From: Epiperipatus broadwayi
Lineage: Eukaryota; Onychophora; Udeonychophora; Euonychophora; Peripatidae
Assembly: GCA_028023455.1 (NCBI GenBank)
Contig: JAQFVV010012545.1
Location: forward strand, 994,001-1,058,000
Reading direction: 5' to 3'
Length of the DNA: 64,000 nucleotides
The notes under the pieces were generated by a model. The model saw nothing but the letters and a program-made list of their open reading frames with translations. It ran no database searches and was not told the DNA's origin. Positions within the stretch are counted from its first letter, which is position 1. Every line of letters begins with the position of its first letter. Below are positions 12,480 to 24,086 of this stretch, in pieces. A program made the translations under genes and the position numbers.

Positions 12480-13690
12480 CTCATCATAATCAATTTTTAT
12501 TTTTATTTTTTGAGAAAATCTATTGAATATTACTTTGGTCTTTTTAACATTTACCTTTAGTCCTACTTTCTTAGTTTCATCTGATAACTGTTGCAGCATT
12601 TCCTGAAACTCTGAAGCATTATTTGCAAAAATAACTACATCGTCTGCAAAATATAAATGACTTAAATAATTTTTTTTACTTTTACTCCCTTAGATTTCCA
12701 TTTTAATCCAAAAAAATACTTATTGTGCACTGCTATAAAAAGTTTTGGAGATATGGAGTCACCCTGTCTTACACTCTTTTCTATGTTAAGCTTCCTAGTA
12801 TCATTATGTAATCTAATAATTGTTATTGTATTTTTATAAAGATTCTTCAGAATATGTCAATATCCTGGGTCTCTATCATGATGATCCAATGCTTTAATCA
12901 TTGAATAAGTAATTATAGAATCAAATGCCTTTTCATGATCTACAAATCCAAAGCATAATGGCAACTCATATTCATTGGTCCTTTCTACAATATCTCTCAA
13001 TACTTGGATATGATCGAATATACTAAAACCACCTTTAAATCCAACTTATTCTTTTGGTTGGTTGAAATTCAAAGTCCTCTGTAAATGAGTTGTAATTATC
13101 TTTGCAAAAAATTCATATAAATTGATAGGTCTGTAATTTCTAATATCTTCGTATCAACTTTTTTAAATATTAATATCAATACTGCATTTTTCCAATTATC
13201 TGGTACATCTTTATCATTTAGACATTTTGTAAACAACCTTGCTAAAATAATTTCTATTTCTTTACCTGCTTTTTTAAGATATTGATTATAATTCCACCAT
13301 TACTTAGAGCTTTTCTCTTCTTCATAAATTTAATTGCATATCTCACTTCTTCATTTAAAATTCTGGACAATTCAGAAGATATAATAGTTGTAGGAGTTAA
13401 TTGTTCTTTATTACTATATAATTCTTGATAGACTCTTATCCATTTCATGCTGTCGTCTCTCTTTATAGTAAGATTCCATCTTTTTTTTTTTTTATTGCAG
13501 GTATAAATTTTCTACCCATACCAAAATGTTGTTTTATACTCTTGAGACTTTTATTCTCTTCTACAGCTTTCCTTGCTGGTTTACAATTATATTTTCTTAT
13601 ATCATTATCAATCTCTTTTTTTGACATTTTACAAAATTCGAGATAGTCAGTCTTTTTTAATGCATCATTTTTATACGTTTTCATATATCT
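12480..13690 (-). pseudogene. Reverse transcriptase domain of RTE-like LINE, broken
   Basis: Starting from the linker (KSIKQHFGMGRKFIP near 13530-13490), the frame passes through VPDNWKNAVLILIFKK (about 13210-13160) and then the motif-A segment FVDHEKAFDS (near 12950-12915). After that come the motif-B segment VRQGDSISPKLF (near 12780-12740) and the catalytic box FADDVVIFAN (near 12652-12625). It ends in KVNVKKTKVIFN and VNNYKYLDQ (12570-12450), the thumb-proximal YLG region with Gly changed to Asp. The catalytic Asp pair is kept in FADD, but frameshifts and stops break the domain, so no functional enzyme is made. Confidence 0.85.
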
Positions 13691-13815
13691 TTTTTTTTCA
13701 TAAATTCTCTAGTCTCAGTAGAAATTTTATTGGTCAATTGCTGCTTTTTCTATCAGCTATCTTTGTTGCAATTTTTGAAAATGTATCAGTTATTTTCCTA
13801 TAATTTCATTCAAAT

Positions 13816-14575
13816 CTAAATCATGTTCAAAATCTGATAATATTTGAAAACAATTTGCAAGTTTAATTTAAATTCATTAAAATGTTTCTGAAAATTAGGA
13901 ATATCAACTGTGAATATTGTTTTTCTTAATAATTTTTCTCTCTCTAGTTTTGCATTAACATGTATCTTACATCTCACCAATTGATGATCACTCCTTGTGT
14001 TGAATTTATTAAGAACCTTATTGTCTTGAAATGTGTATTTTCTGTTTGTCAAAATATAATCCCATTCTGATGTACCTTCATTTGGATGTTTCCACGTCCA
14101 TTTGCATTTAACATTTTTCTCAAAAAAAGAATTCATAATATATAATTTTAAAACATTGTTTGGTTTAATCAAAAGCCTTTTTCTACATCCATATAAAAAT
14201 TATTCTATTACTTCATCACTATGAGAACTTGTTGCAGCATAAACTCAAATTATCTGCATTTGGTATTTGCTATTAAATTGAATAACTAATCTTGTTATGC
14301 TGTCCAATACACCATCAATCTCCACAATGTTGTTCTTCCAATATTTAATTATAATAAATCCTACTCCAGTTATACTTCCAAGATTTGTGCCTTTGAAATA
14401 GAGTACATGTCCACTTTTTAAAGAAATTATTGTTTACCTTTTCTTTTAACTTTACACTCCAATAATGTCCCATTTAATATGGGACAGCTCTTCTTCCCAT
14501 TCTTGCAATCTTTCTTCGCTTGTAAATGATCTGCAATTGTAAGCTTGTAATTATTAGCACCTTCCATTTTCGGCC
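13816..14575 (-). pseudogene. Endonuclease domain of RTE-like LINE, broken
   Basis: The N-terminal part (about 14541-14457) reads YNCRSFTSEERLQEWEEEL and then HIKWDIIGV, the opening of an RTE-type endonuclease that would nick target DNA to prime reverse transcription. A middle part (about 14395-14215) gives GVGFI and then YAATSSHSDEVIE. The C-terminal part carries the catalytic-core SDHQLVR near 13998-13972. At least two frame changes and one stop (after DEVIE) separate the pieces. The SDH motif corresponds to the conserved Ser-Asp-His end of this endonuclease fold. Clade assignment rests on wording similarity recalled for RTE elements, not on an alignment. Confidence 0.8.
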
Positions 14576-14833
14576 ACTAACAATTGGCTGATAACTTTCG
14601 CAGCCTTCTGAGAATAAAGTTCATGATTTATTTTTGTTTGTCATAATTGTAAATATCAATTATAAAAAATGTTTTTCATTCTCACACATATTCATTCTGG
14701 TTTATTAGGCAATTGAGAAGAAAATCTATCTTGATCTTAAACCCGGGGTAAAAATCCAATAAACTCACCATACTGACTAGTTAGTGAGCATCCCATTCAT
14801 ATTCATAAACTACCCAGGGGCCAAACTCCTTAC

Positions 14834-15116
14834 AGTAGCACCACCAGTACAAGCCAGAGTAATCAATGGATGCAAGAAGGTTTGTGCATAAAATTCCTAT
14901 CTAGTGCCTATTCATCCAATATCTCCAGACTAGTTTCCTTATGGCTTTCATCAGTGAGGAACCTTAGATCTGGAGCACTGCACCTAGATCTTAGGATCTA
15001 CTGCAACCCTCCAGCAGCCATTTTTTTTACCTTATTCACTAATTCTAAAGCTTTGAGTCCAAAATGAAGTCATAATAATGTTTTCAATTCAAGCTCATCA
15101 GCTTGTATAGTTGCAT
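14834..15116 (+). repeat. Family A repeat, plus-oriented copy
   Basis: Contains the family landmarks AATCAATGGATGCAAGAAGG, CTATCTAGTGCCTA, CAGACTAGTTTC and CACTGCACCTAGATCTTA, in that order. It meets an opposite-oriented array at 15116/15117. Not coding; function unknown. The internal structure (tandem units and inverted ends) suggests a non-autonomous element or a satellite spread by transposition. Confidence 0.8.
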
Positions 15117-15750
15117 AGATCTAGGTGCAGTGCTCTCAGATCCAAGGCTCCTCACTGATGATAGTCACAAGCTGGAAGCTGGTCTGGGGATATTGAATGA
15201 ATAGGCACGATTTTATACACAAACTTTCTTTTATCCATTGATTACTCTGGCTTGCACTGGTGGTGCTACTGTATGGAGAGTTTAGTTTCTGTGTAAACAA
15301 TTTGTGCAAGCATAAGAAATGGTGAATCAGGTGATGTTTAGTGGCAGTCCTGCCCAATAGGATTATGGTGACTCTGTTATTAAGAACCAAAGACTCCAAA
15401 AAGTATTGATGCAGAACTGAGTTCAGTTCTATACAACTATATAAACTGATGAGCTTGAATTGAAAACATTATTGTGTTTTTATTTTGGACTCAAAGCTTT
15501 ATAGTTAGTGAATGAGGTAAAATATGACTGGAGGATTGCATTAGATCCTAAGATCTAGGTGCAGTGCTCTCAGATCCAAGGCTCCTCATTGACGAAAGCC
15601 ACAAGCTGGAAACTAGTCTGGGGATATTGGATAAGTAGGCACTAGATAGGGAGTTTATGCACAAACCTTCTTGCATCCATTGATAACTCTGAATGCTACT
15701 GTATGAACAGTTTAGCATCTCTGTAAACAGTTTGGATGGTGAATCTTGTG
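15117..15750 (-). repeat. Family A tandem array (434-bp period), minus-oriented
   Basis: The landmark AGATCTAGGTGCAGTGCTCT occurs at 15117 and again at 15551, giving a 434-bp unit followed by a partial second unit. The landmarks run in reverse complement to the copy at 14834-15116. Other landmarks are TCCATTGATTACTCTGGCTT near 15235 and CCAAAGACTCC near 15388. Confidence 0.85.
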
Positions 15751-17396
15751 ATGTTTAGTTGGTTTCATAAACTATATGAAAAATCACATAGTAATAACAA
15801 CTTCAGGGACAAGAAATTATGGAGTGGGTTAGGAATTTGCCCTACTTGTTCATTTAATGCTTCCAAAATGAATCAAAATGTCTCCTCTGTTCAGTTAAAA
15901 ACAAGCTTCTTTCTACAGCTATATGAACATATGCAATTCAAAATCTCTTGAATATATACTCTATTGTAAAGTAGTAATGTATTACAGAAATGATCATTTG
16001 TTGATAATGACTCTTGAACTTATTATCCTAAGAGTAAGTTTAAAGTAGTTGTCAGTTGCCATTAGTGATGATCATATTTGTTTAATGCTCAAATGACTGA
16101 ATGATGGAGTATTAAAAATTTTTGATTCAATTCTCAGCAAAGTCATAAAAAAAGAAACAAATCTCAATTTGAATTGATATTTTTGTATTACATCTCTGGA
16201 AATTATATCAGCAATATCCTAATTGAATAGTGGATATGAAGTTCTCAAGCTGATAAGATCTCAGTAAAACTATTTTACTAAGTAGCAACATTTTTTATTA
16301 ATAAATCTATGTTATCTAATGAATGATGGTGATGATGAGGGTCATAAAAAAGAAAGAGCATTTTATTTTGTTAAGCTCTTTCTATTAAAATGAAATGAAA
16401 TCGTAATTCTTAGTATTTTTTAGCTGACTTAGAAGTTTTATCTACTATCTAAAGGTATTTAGTTAATAAATGACAAGGTGTCTATCGGTCGTGCTTACAA
16501 CCTTTGTTTGAATCAGGGTTGACTAAATTTGAAAATTTTTGTAACAGGCGCAGAATTTATAATTTAGATAACTGATTAGATAATTATTCAATATTAATCA
16601 GAAAACTGATATCTAGCTGTTCTTATCCAGCCTGTAAAGCAATGATGGAAATTATAGCTCACCAGCTGCAGTTAGCAAGCCTTATGAAAAATTTTTCCCC
16701 CTATTCATTTTTGTTGAAGAGATCTTTACATTGCCTTAGGCTATTTAAAGGCTGACTCTGATTCAATAGAAACTCAATATATTCAATAAGTAATGATAAA
16801 TTCCAAATTATATATTCAATAAGTATTAGTATGCACACGTGTACCTTACTATATAATGTATAAAAAAAATTATGTACCATGCAAAATATATTTTTGTATT
16901 ATATAGTAATAATAACAATGTATTATTAAAAAAAATAGCTATTTAGATGTATTCTGTGTGGGTTTTCATTGATATTTTTTAAGCTAATCTTAGCTAAAGT
17001 GTTTGTGTATGTAAACATTTTAATAAAATAAAATAAACCTTTTAAATTCTTATACTCTTTCAAAATCTTTTTGATACTAATAAGTGACCATTCGGTCTTG
17101 AAAAATAACTATTACGTTTACAAATTCATTGCTTTGGTCATTTTTCTATTTCTAGAGCTTTTTATTATTAATGTCTTGTCTTTGAACTTTTAATTGTCTA
17201 TATTTATATGTGAGTATTTATATTCACATAATTACTTTGTTTAGAAAGTTAGTGAATTGTTATTCTATTATACTTATCGATTGGTATTTCCTTTTTATAT
17301 TTTGATATTTTTATACTCAAATGCAATTGAAAAGAAGAAAAAAAAATTGTTATAAAAAAAAAATATTATTGGAAAACATAATTGTATCCATGCAAC
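15751..17396. other. AT-rich non-coding spacer
   Basis: Nothing nameable. A weak tRNA-like stretch near 16473-16540 (box-B-like TTTGAATCAGG) is too degenerate to call. Confidence 0.5.
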
Positions 17397-17763
17397 TTTT
17401 TTTATTCTAAAAATATGTGATAGATTGCATCAATAATGAAAGGATTTTTAAAAAAGATGTAAGAAAAAGAATGGTGAATAAATAAAGTATTTTATGCATA
17501 TCTAGTTTCCTTTAAAATTTTAGTAATATATACAGTAAATTTATATTCATGTAATTATATAAATAAAAAGATATGCAATTGAAAGTACAGTTCAAAGAAA
17601 TGCCATATTTATTTTCATTGACAACATATATTTGAAAGTAGAATATAATGAGCTATGAATTAGGCAAAGATATTGAAATCATTCAAAAGTTCATCACAGA
17701 GGATGTTAAAAAGCATAATCACAAGATTGTGAATAAAGTCACTAAAAGATCAGTTTGTGGGTT

Positions 17764-17768
<5 letters not shown>

Positions 17769-17798
<30 letters not shown>
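17769..17798 (+). repeat. (GT)n microsatellite
   Basis: About 15 GT units in the left palindrome arm. The mirror CA run near 19703-19720 is clearly shorter. Confidence 0.9.
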
Positions 17799-17799
<1 letters not shown>

Positions 17800-17935
17800 G
17801 TATGATTGCTTTATATAGTTATTTATGTAGTCATTGCAAAATTCATTTTAATTTTTTATATTTCTATCTTCGTTTCTTTTTTTCTTTCTCGGGTAAGAAT
17901 ATTTATATTATGATTGGCTGCTAATGACATGCAAT

Positions 17936-18056
17936 TTAGCACAATGGTAGAATGCTTATGGGTCTAGAATCAATTCCAATGGTAAAACTTGTGACACTCA
18001 AACTTCTTATAAACTCTTGAGCAATAAAGCCATTTAAATATTTTTTAATGGCTGAT
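17936..18056 (+). mobile_element. tRNA-derived SINE (older family)
   Basis: The box-A-like head TAGCACAATGGTAGAATGC near 17937 resembles a tRNA 5' half. A degenerate box B follows, then the family core TTCTTATAAACTCTTGAGCA and a CCATTTAAATATT-like tail. The same core recurs in reverse at 51.9 and 57.0 kb and in related form at 58.7 kb. An identical mirror copy lies in the other palindrome arm, so it predates that duplication. Confidence 0.65.
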
Positions 18057-18130
18057 AATGATGTTGATGATGCATACATGTCAAATACTAGAAAAATTAC
18101 CAAAGTAATGGTACTATGTTCACTGTAATT

Positions 18131-18780
18131 ATATCTGATCACATGATCACCATTTCATATGCTACACACATATTGTTAATAACAATAACAATCTCTCCAT
18201 TCAATAGTGCCACCAAATGCAAGCCTTTGTATCAATGTGTGTGCAAATCTTCCTGCATCTATTATTACAAAGTCTTGCACTTGATGGCACTACTATATGA
18301 AGAGTTTGGTACTCTTATTAGCAGCATATGTAAACATATGAATGTTGATAATGTATTGTTTTGATGGTTTTATACCTATTCTGCCCATAGGTTAATAGTC
18401 ACTGTGTTTTTTGAAAAACCAAAGACGCCAAAATGTACAGATGCTGAATTTAATTCAAATCTATATATGACTATACAAATAAAGGAGCTTGGATTGGAAA
18501 CATTATGGTGATTTTTTATCTTGGGTTCCTAGCTTTATAGTTAACCAAATTGGCAAAAGGTGGCTACTGGAGAGTTGCATTAGATACTAAGGTTTGGCTA
18601 CAGTGCTCCCAATCCAAGGCTCCTCAGTGATGAAAGACACAAACTAGAAACTAGTCTGGGGATGTTATGAGCAGGCACTAAATAGAGATTTTATGCACTA
18701 ACCTTTCTGCATCCATTGATTACATAAGGCTTGAACTTGGTGTTAATACCATATGGAGAATTTGGTACTCTTAATATCTG
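18131..18780. repeat. Family A repeat, composite with inverted ends
   Basis: The first part (to about 18270) reads forward (GATCACCATTTCATATGCT, TGCAAGCCTTTGTATCAATG). From about 18270 the same sequence returns in reverse complement (ATTACAAAGTCTTGCACTTG, ATGAAGAGTTTGGTACTC). A minus-oriented body follows to 18780, including CACAAACTAGAAACTAGTCT and TGCATCCATTGATTACATAA. It straddles the left arm and spacer of the palindrome. Confidence 0.75.
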
Positions 18781-19133
18781 ATTCTTGGCCTTTATATATA
18801 TATATCTGTTATAACTATACATTATTTATAGCACTATATTTTTAAAAAAAATATAATGATAAACCTACTCTGGGAATACTTCTATTATTCCAGTTTATAA
18901 AAATAAAGATTAAAGTAATTATCATACAATATCATTAGATATCTCCCATAGAAAAATTATTTGCAAATATTTCATTAATATATTATTAATAAAAAATTAG
19001 TGTTATTAAAGCTCAATGTGATTTTAGAGAATTATCAGGCAATATAAACAGCCATTAGCATGATTTAGTCTATGCATTTTTAAGTCAAAATGTTTTGTTA
19101 GTCAATTTTATAATTTCTCTTTAGGTATTAGTT

Positions 19134-19375
19134 AGTCACCATTAACCTATGGGCGATTAAAACCATCAAACAACATTCAACATTCATATGTTTCAGGCTA
19201 AAAGAGTACCAAACTTCATATAGGGCCATCAGTGCAAGCTTTGTAATAATAGTGCAGGAAGTTTGCACATGCATTGTACAAAGGCTTGCTTTGGTGGCAC
19301 TTTGAATGGAGAGTTGTTTTGTTATTAACAATATGTGTGTAGCATATGAAATGGTGATCATGTGATCAGTATAAT
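19134..19375. repeat. Family A repeat end in the right palindrome arm
   Basis: Mirror image of about 18150-18401, with several single-base losses relative to the left arm. Ends in ATGGTGATCATGTGATCA near 19350. Confidence 0.8.
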
Positions 19376-19453
19376 TACAGTGAACATAGTACCATTACTT
19401 TGGTAATTTTTCTAGTATTTGACATGTATGCATCATCAACATCATTATCAGCC

Positions 19454-19575
19454 ATTAAAAAATATTTAAATGGCTTTATTGCTCAAGAGTTTATAAGAAG
19501 TTTGAGTGTCACAAGTTTTACCATTGGAATTGATTCTAGACCCATAAGCATTCTACCATTGTGCTAAATTGCATG
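19454..19575 (-). mobile_element. tRNA-derived SINE, mirror copy
   Basis: Reverse complement of the SINE at 17936-18056, carried as part of the palindrome rather than by independent insertion, because the flanks are mirrored too. Confidence 0.65.
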
Positions 19576-20241
19576 TCATTAGCAGCCAATCATAATATAA
19601 ATATTCTTACCCGAGAAAGAAAAAAAGAAACGAAGATAGAAATATAAAAAATTAAAATGAATTTTGCAATGACTACATAAATAACTATATAAAGCAATCA
19701 TACAACACACACACACACACAAACAAACCCACAAACTGATCTTTTAGTGACTTTATTCACAATCTTGTGATTATGCTTTTTAACATCCTCTGTGATGAAC
19801 TTTTGAATGATTTCAATATCTTTGCCTAATTCATAGCTCATTATATTCTACTTTCAAATATATGTTGTCAATGAAAATAAATATGGCATTTCTTTGAACT
19901 GTACTTTCAATTGCATATCTTTTTATTTATATAATTACATGAATATAAATTTACTGTATATATTACTAAAATTTTAAAGGAAACTAGATATGCATAAAAT
20001 ACTTTATTTATTCACCATCCCTTTTCTTACATCTTTTTTAAAAATCCTTTCATTATTGATGCAATCTATCACATATTTTTAGAATAAAAAAGATGTTTGT
20101 AAGGAAATAAATCAATATAAATGTACAATATGCCAATTTTTTATTGATATTTTTGATGTGATTAAAAAAAGGAGTATACATATTAAACTATATAATCAGT
20201 GCATATTGCTAAATGAAAATTCAAATATAAAATATTTATCA

Positions 20242-20360
20242 CTTCCCCACTTTTATGTTCTTTTAGCAGCACTATCTTGTAATCAAAGTTCTACTCTGAA
20301 TGTGAAGGCACAGACTTTGTTTACAAGGTAGTGCTGCTGAAAGAATGTAGTGGTGGGAAG
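20242..20360. repeat. Compact hairpin, 47-48 bp arms, 24-nt loop
   Basis: Arms 20242-20289 and 20314-20360 pair with about 80% identity, best in the segment TAGCAGCACTATCTTGTAA against TTACAAGGTAGTGCTGCT. The loop holds TCTACTCTGAATGTGAAGG. The size is close to a long microRNA-type precursor or a miniature fold-back transposon. No TA or other target duplication is evident next to the arms, and transcription is unknown. Confidence 0.6.
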
Positions 20361-22240
20361 AGTGATAGTTATTTAACTATATTTTTTTATTTATCTTTTT
20401 AATGAATGTATTGCCCAAACATTTTTATGATAGATCTTTTCAAGTTTTTGGCACAACAAATTTTATATCATCTAACAGTTGGGCAATATTATTTTCAATT
20501 AACATTTGACTGATTCTAATTGAATATATCTGTGAGATCATTTTTTATATATTTTAAATATGAGAAAGATTATTCACTGCTTGACTTTAAATCTGTATTA
20601 TTGGAATATATGAAAAGTACCATGTTGATAGGTCAATTGAAATACATAAAAAGCATATGCATAAGTATACCATTGTATGAAATTGATTTTTTTTTGTTTA
20701 ATAAATACAACTATTGTTTTTTTACCTCAAATTTTTTTTTTTATAAATTAGGACCGTTCTCCCAATAAAGGTATTTCGCCTCTTCTACCTTTGTGAAAAC
20801 CTACCACTGATATGGATTTTATAAACATGTAAATGCAAAAAAAAATGTCATAAGCAAAGATTTATTATTCTTATCAAGAAATTGTAAAGTTTTTCAATAT
20901 GCTTTTAAAAAAAAGACAGGTTATCCATGAAAGGTTTACTATTTTTGTGATGGTATGAGATTTTTATTATTTCTTGATAGAAAATTGGGGTTTAATAGTT
21001 CCATTTTTTGTCTTTTTTTGACAACAGACTTTGAAATAATTTGTAGGTAGTTTTCTGGTGAGATATCAAGATACAATGTAATTTTGATAATGGAGTTTTT
21101 AATGTGAGCTTTATCAATCTGAGGATCTTGTTCATCATGCTTATTAAAAGATTTTGTTTAACTTTTACTAACATATTTCATTTTATTTGTATCATTTTTT
21201 TCTTTTATAAATGTATTAGTAACTTCTACATTACACATTTTTTTGAAAATATATAAATAAAGATACAATAAAAGACAAATGACCCCCAAGATGCATTTTT
21301 TTTTCCTCTGTATACTTTTAGTTTAACTAGAATATGAGATGAAAACTTCCATTTAGACACTTCCTTTGCTTTTTTTTTTTACTTTATTCAAATTGTCTTC
21401 AATGAAAAGTAATAGTAATGAAAACAAACTCATACATCACATGACTTAATACTTTAATGAAGTTAAATATTTGAATATTTCTGTATTCTAATTATCATCA
21501 TATCATTACCAAATTCGATAAAAAAAATCTATATCATGGTATTGCATTTATATGAGGAATTCATTCTTTGTGCTATTATTTTTTAATTGACATTCATTTA
21601 TGGATGACATTCTTATAAAAAGAAAAAGTTTGTTTTTAACAAGTATTTTTTTCATGCTCAGTGAAGTTCAAAGGAAGAAGTTTCAATTAAGAAAAATTTA
21701 CTAATAGATTTGAAATTATTTCCATCACTGTTAACATTATTTGACTTAGAAATTATTTCACTTATTATTAGCATTGGTAGTTTTATGAGTTATCTATTTA
21801 TCTTAAATGAAGCAATTTTATTATAATTTGGTAAAGATGTGTTAACATTTTTTAATTCTGTGACAAATCAATTTCAGGTAAACATTTTGAATGAAACATT
21901 TTAACATATTAATTGTTCAAGAATAGAAAAACAAAAATGATATTTTGTATTATTATTATCATTACTGATAGATAATGAAATAATTCAATTTTAAATTCTT
22001 CTATGATAATGCCCAAAGTGATTTCAAATGGAATATCAGAAGCAATTGGAGTTTCATGAGCAATGTAGTAAATTTTCCACCTGTTTGCAGTTTTTTCTTT
22101 ATAATATATTTAACATAATGTTTCTGTTAGTTTTTGTTATTATCTGACAACTCTGACTAGCATATTAGAAAGCAAAATTATTAATTTTTTTTTTTTTCAC
22201 ATACCATAATTAAATGTTTACTTTTTATATATAAATGTTT
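20361..22240. other. AT-rich non-coding spacer
   Basis: No gene or repeat recognised. The open frames at 20520-20768 and 20992-21174 (minus) look like chance frames by composition. Confidence 0.5.
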
Positions 22241-22518
22241 ATAAAATAAAATAGAAAATCATATAACATTACAATACTAACCAAAAAATTTTTTTTACCA
22301 AAATTCTTTTATGATTATGATTTTATCATAATCATGTGAAATTCAACTAGATATATAATCAACATAGTGTGTATTGCATTTCACTTGAAATGTATATTGC
22401 ATTTCACTTGAAAAGATCTATTTGTTAATAGATAAAACCATGGTTGTTAATTTTAGTAAATTTTTATTTTGTAACTAGTATTGTATGTAATGTTATATGA
22501 TTTTCTATTTTATTTATC
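22241..22518. mobile_element. Fold-back element, family B copy 1
   Basis: The outer arms, about 22241-22279 and 22477-22518, are inverted copies containing AAAATAGAAAATCATATAAC and its complement. Inside are a small palindrome (ATGATTATGA...TCATAATCAT, 22309-22334) and a 23-bp tandem pair (TGCATTTCACTTGAAA at 22375 and 22398). The arms and the following GTAGCAGTAGGCAGTATTTA match the element at 47.6 kb, so this is a dispersed family. No coding capacity; a non-autonomous fold-back or MITE-like DNA element is the simplest reading. Confidence 0.65.
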
Positions 22519-23039
22519 ATTAATGGTGTAGCAGTAGGCAGTATTTAATTTTTTATAAAAGTTTATACATGTATATAGGTTTTTTTAAATGTATTTTGTT
22601 TTTTGTAAATGTTGTTGTGATGGTATATATATCATATATGTTATTATGTGTTTGCTTATTTTATATCAATATTATTAAAAATATTTCTTTTTCTTTTTTT
22701 TTCTAAAAGTACATATTATAAAAATATGCTAAAAATATTTTTTAATATACACATTAATAAAGTATGTAACTATAAAAAATCACATATACAAAAAAAGAAA
22801 GATTGGCGGGTGGTAGAGAAAACCTTTACTTTAACAAATGAAATTTTCAAATCTTGATTGTCATTATTCTCTTGCCTGGATCTGCAAGATCTTTTTGATA
22901 CAATTTGCTAATCCTTCCATATTTTTTTATACATCTGTTAAATCAGTCTTTATATATGTTATTTAAAACTTATTTTTACAATTTTTATTTATAATCATTT
23001 GTTGTTTTTAAAGATGAAATTTATTACTATTAATACATA

Positions 23040-23370
23040 ATGTTAATAACAGTATCAAACTCTTCAAACAATAGTATCACTAAGAGCAAGCCTTTGTAAT
23101 CAATGGATGCAGGAATGTCTTTGCCTAAAATCTCTATTTAGTGCCTACTCATCCAATATCACCAGACTAGTTTTTAGCTTGTAGCTTTCATCACTGAAGG
23201 AGTCTTGGATTTAAAAACACTACACTTAGATCTTAATATCCAAAGCCAAACCTTTTTGCCTACATTGATTACAAAGGCTTGCACTTTATGGCACTACTGT
23301 ATGGAGAATTTGATATTCTTAATGACAGCATGGGTAATCTTATTAAATGGTGATCATGTAATATATAATG
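23040..23370. repeat. Family A repeat with inverted ends
   Basis: The left end (TATCAAACTCTTC..., then GCAAGCCTTTGTAATCAATG, to about 23105) is the inverse of the right end (CATTGATTACAAAGGCTTGC..., then TGGAGAATTTGATATTC, 23264-23318). A shortened body with CTATTTAGTGCCTACTCATC lies between. It ends in AAATGGTGATCATG like other copies. Confidence 0.75.
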
Positions 23371-23968
23371 TTCCATTCATAATTAATTATTCTGGAGTTA
23401 CAAATAAAGATATAGATGCTAAAATATATACCATCTGTTTATTAAATGTGATAATTTAAATCTAGTAGGTGATTGTAATTGTGTTTATAACTTTTTTCTT
23501 AATTTACAATAAGGATATGAATATTGACAGGGATTCACTGTTTTAAGAACTACAATTCAGAAACCATTTATGCTATGCAAAAAAAAAAAAACAATAAAAT
23601 TCATCAATTTAATACATTTTTTATACAGCTATTTTTCCATCTCTGAGCACTGTATGCAATTAATTTAAAAAATAAAATAAAATTTGTAAATAAATTTTAT
23701 AATATGCTAGTAGCCATTTTTCCATCTTGGAGCTAAATATGTGATCATATTTATAAATAAAATTTATTTGATTTATGTAGAAAACATATAATTTTATAAT
23801 TCCTTTATTATCTTTGCCAAATTTGTGCAGAAGACTATTATTAGTTTTCTATATGGGGAAAAAGTTATTGAAAAAAAATAGCAATATTGCCCAGAGTATA
23901 TTCAATTGTAAAGTAAGTCAGGTATTTTGACATTTACATTTTTTTTATTAAAAAAAAATGGTATAGTT

Positions 23969-24069
23969 GTCAGGCATTGGTGGTCGAGAGGTCAGCGATA
24001 GCTGCTTTACAAGCAGCTGTCCCGGTTTAGAGGGTTCACTTCCAGGCTGATGCTATGACCCATGAGGGG
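23969..24069 (+). mobile_element. Short tRNA-derived SINE (family S), complete, with TSD
   Basis: A 101-nt insertion starting GTCAGGCATTGGTGG. Its box-A-like TGGTCGAGAGGTCAGCG resembles tRNA-Ser/Leu heads. CTGCTTTACAAGCAG is an anticodon-like stem-loop, and GGGTTCACTTCC is box-B-like. The end CTGATGC can pair with GCATTGG at the start, as in an acceptor stem. It is flanked by an exact 17-nt duplication (23952-23968 and 24070-24086, ending TGGTATAGTT), so it arrived by retrotransposition. The 3' tail is GAGGGG rather than poly(A). It is not a functional tRNA gene: the stems are imperfect and the family is dispersed. Confidence 0.85.
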
Positions 24070-24086
24070 AAAAAAATGGTATAGTT

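Larger units (their letters stand above)
11870..14580 (-). mobile_element. Decayed RTE-like non-LTR retrotransposon (copy 1)
   Basis: Read on the minus strand, the element shows in order an apurinic-type endonuclease (14575-13930), a linker, a reverse transcriptase (about 13450-12480) and a C-terminal tail (to about 11870). Motif order and wording (CRSFTSEERLQEWEEEL, SDHQLVR, VRQGDSISP, FADDVVIF) match RTE-type pol proteins of animals. The reading frame is broken by many frameshifts and several stops, so it is not mobile by itself. The 3' limit is set where similarity to the second copy at 40.4 kb begins, just beyond an AATAAA-rich stretch. No target duplication was found. Confidence 0.85.
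17397..20091. repeat. Large inverted repeat (palindrome), arms about 1 kb, spacer about 730 bp
   Basis: The left arm 17397-18401 is the reverse complement of the right arm 19134-20091. The outer 700 bp of the arms are nearly identical, including a GT microsatellite whose length differs (longer on the left), a SINE head and unique-looking sequence. In the innermost 250 bp the right arm lacks many single bases present in the left (for instance AAATGC versus AAAGC, and CACTTGAT versus CACTGAT). The spacer 18402-19133 holds more family A sequence and AT-rich DNA. It is either a true inverted duplication or a fold-back read artefact in the assembly. Confidence 0.9.

Noticed and set aside
13425-13803. 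Plus-strand frames of 73 and 76 codons
   Set aside because: Antisense to the linker of the RTE-like LINE; composition is Phe/Leu/Ser noise.
23969-24069. Functional tRNA gene
   Set aside because: Stems are imperfect, related copies are dispersed with their own target duplications, and tails are present: a SINE, not a tRNA gene.
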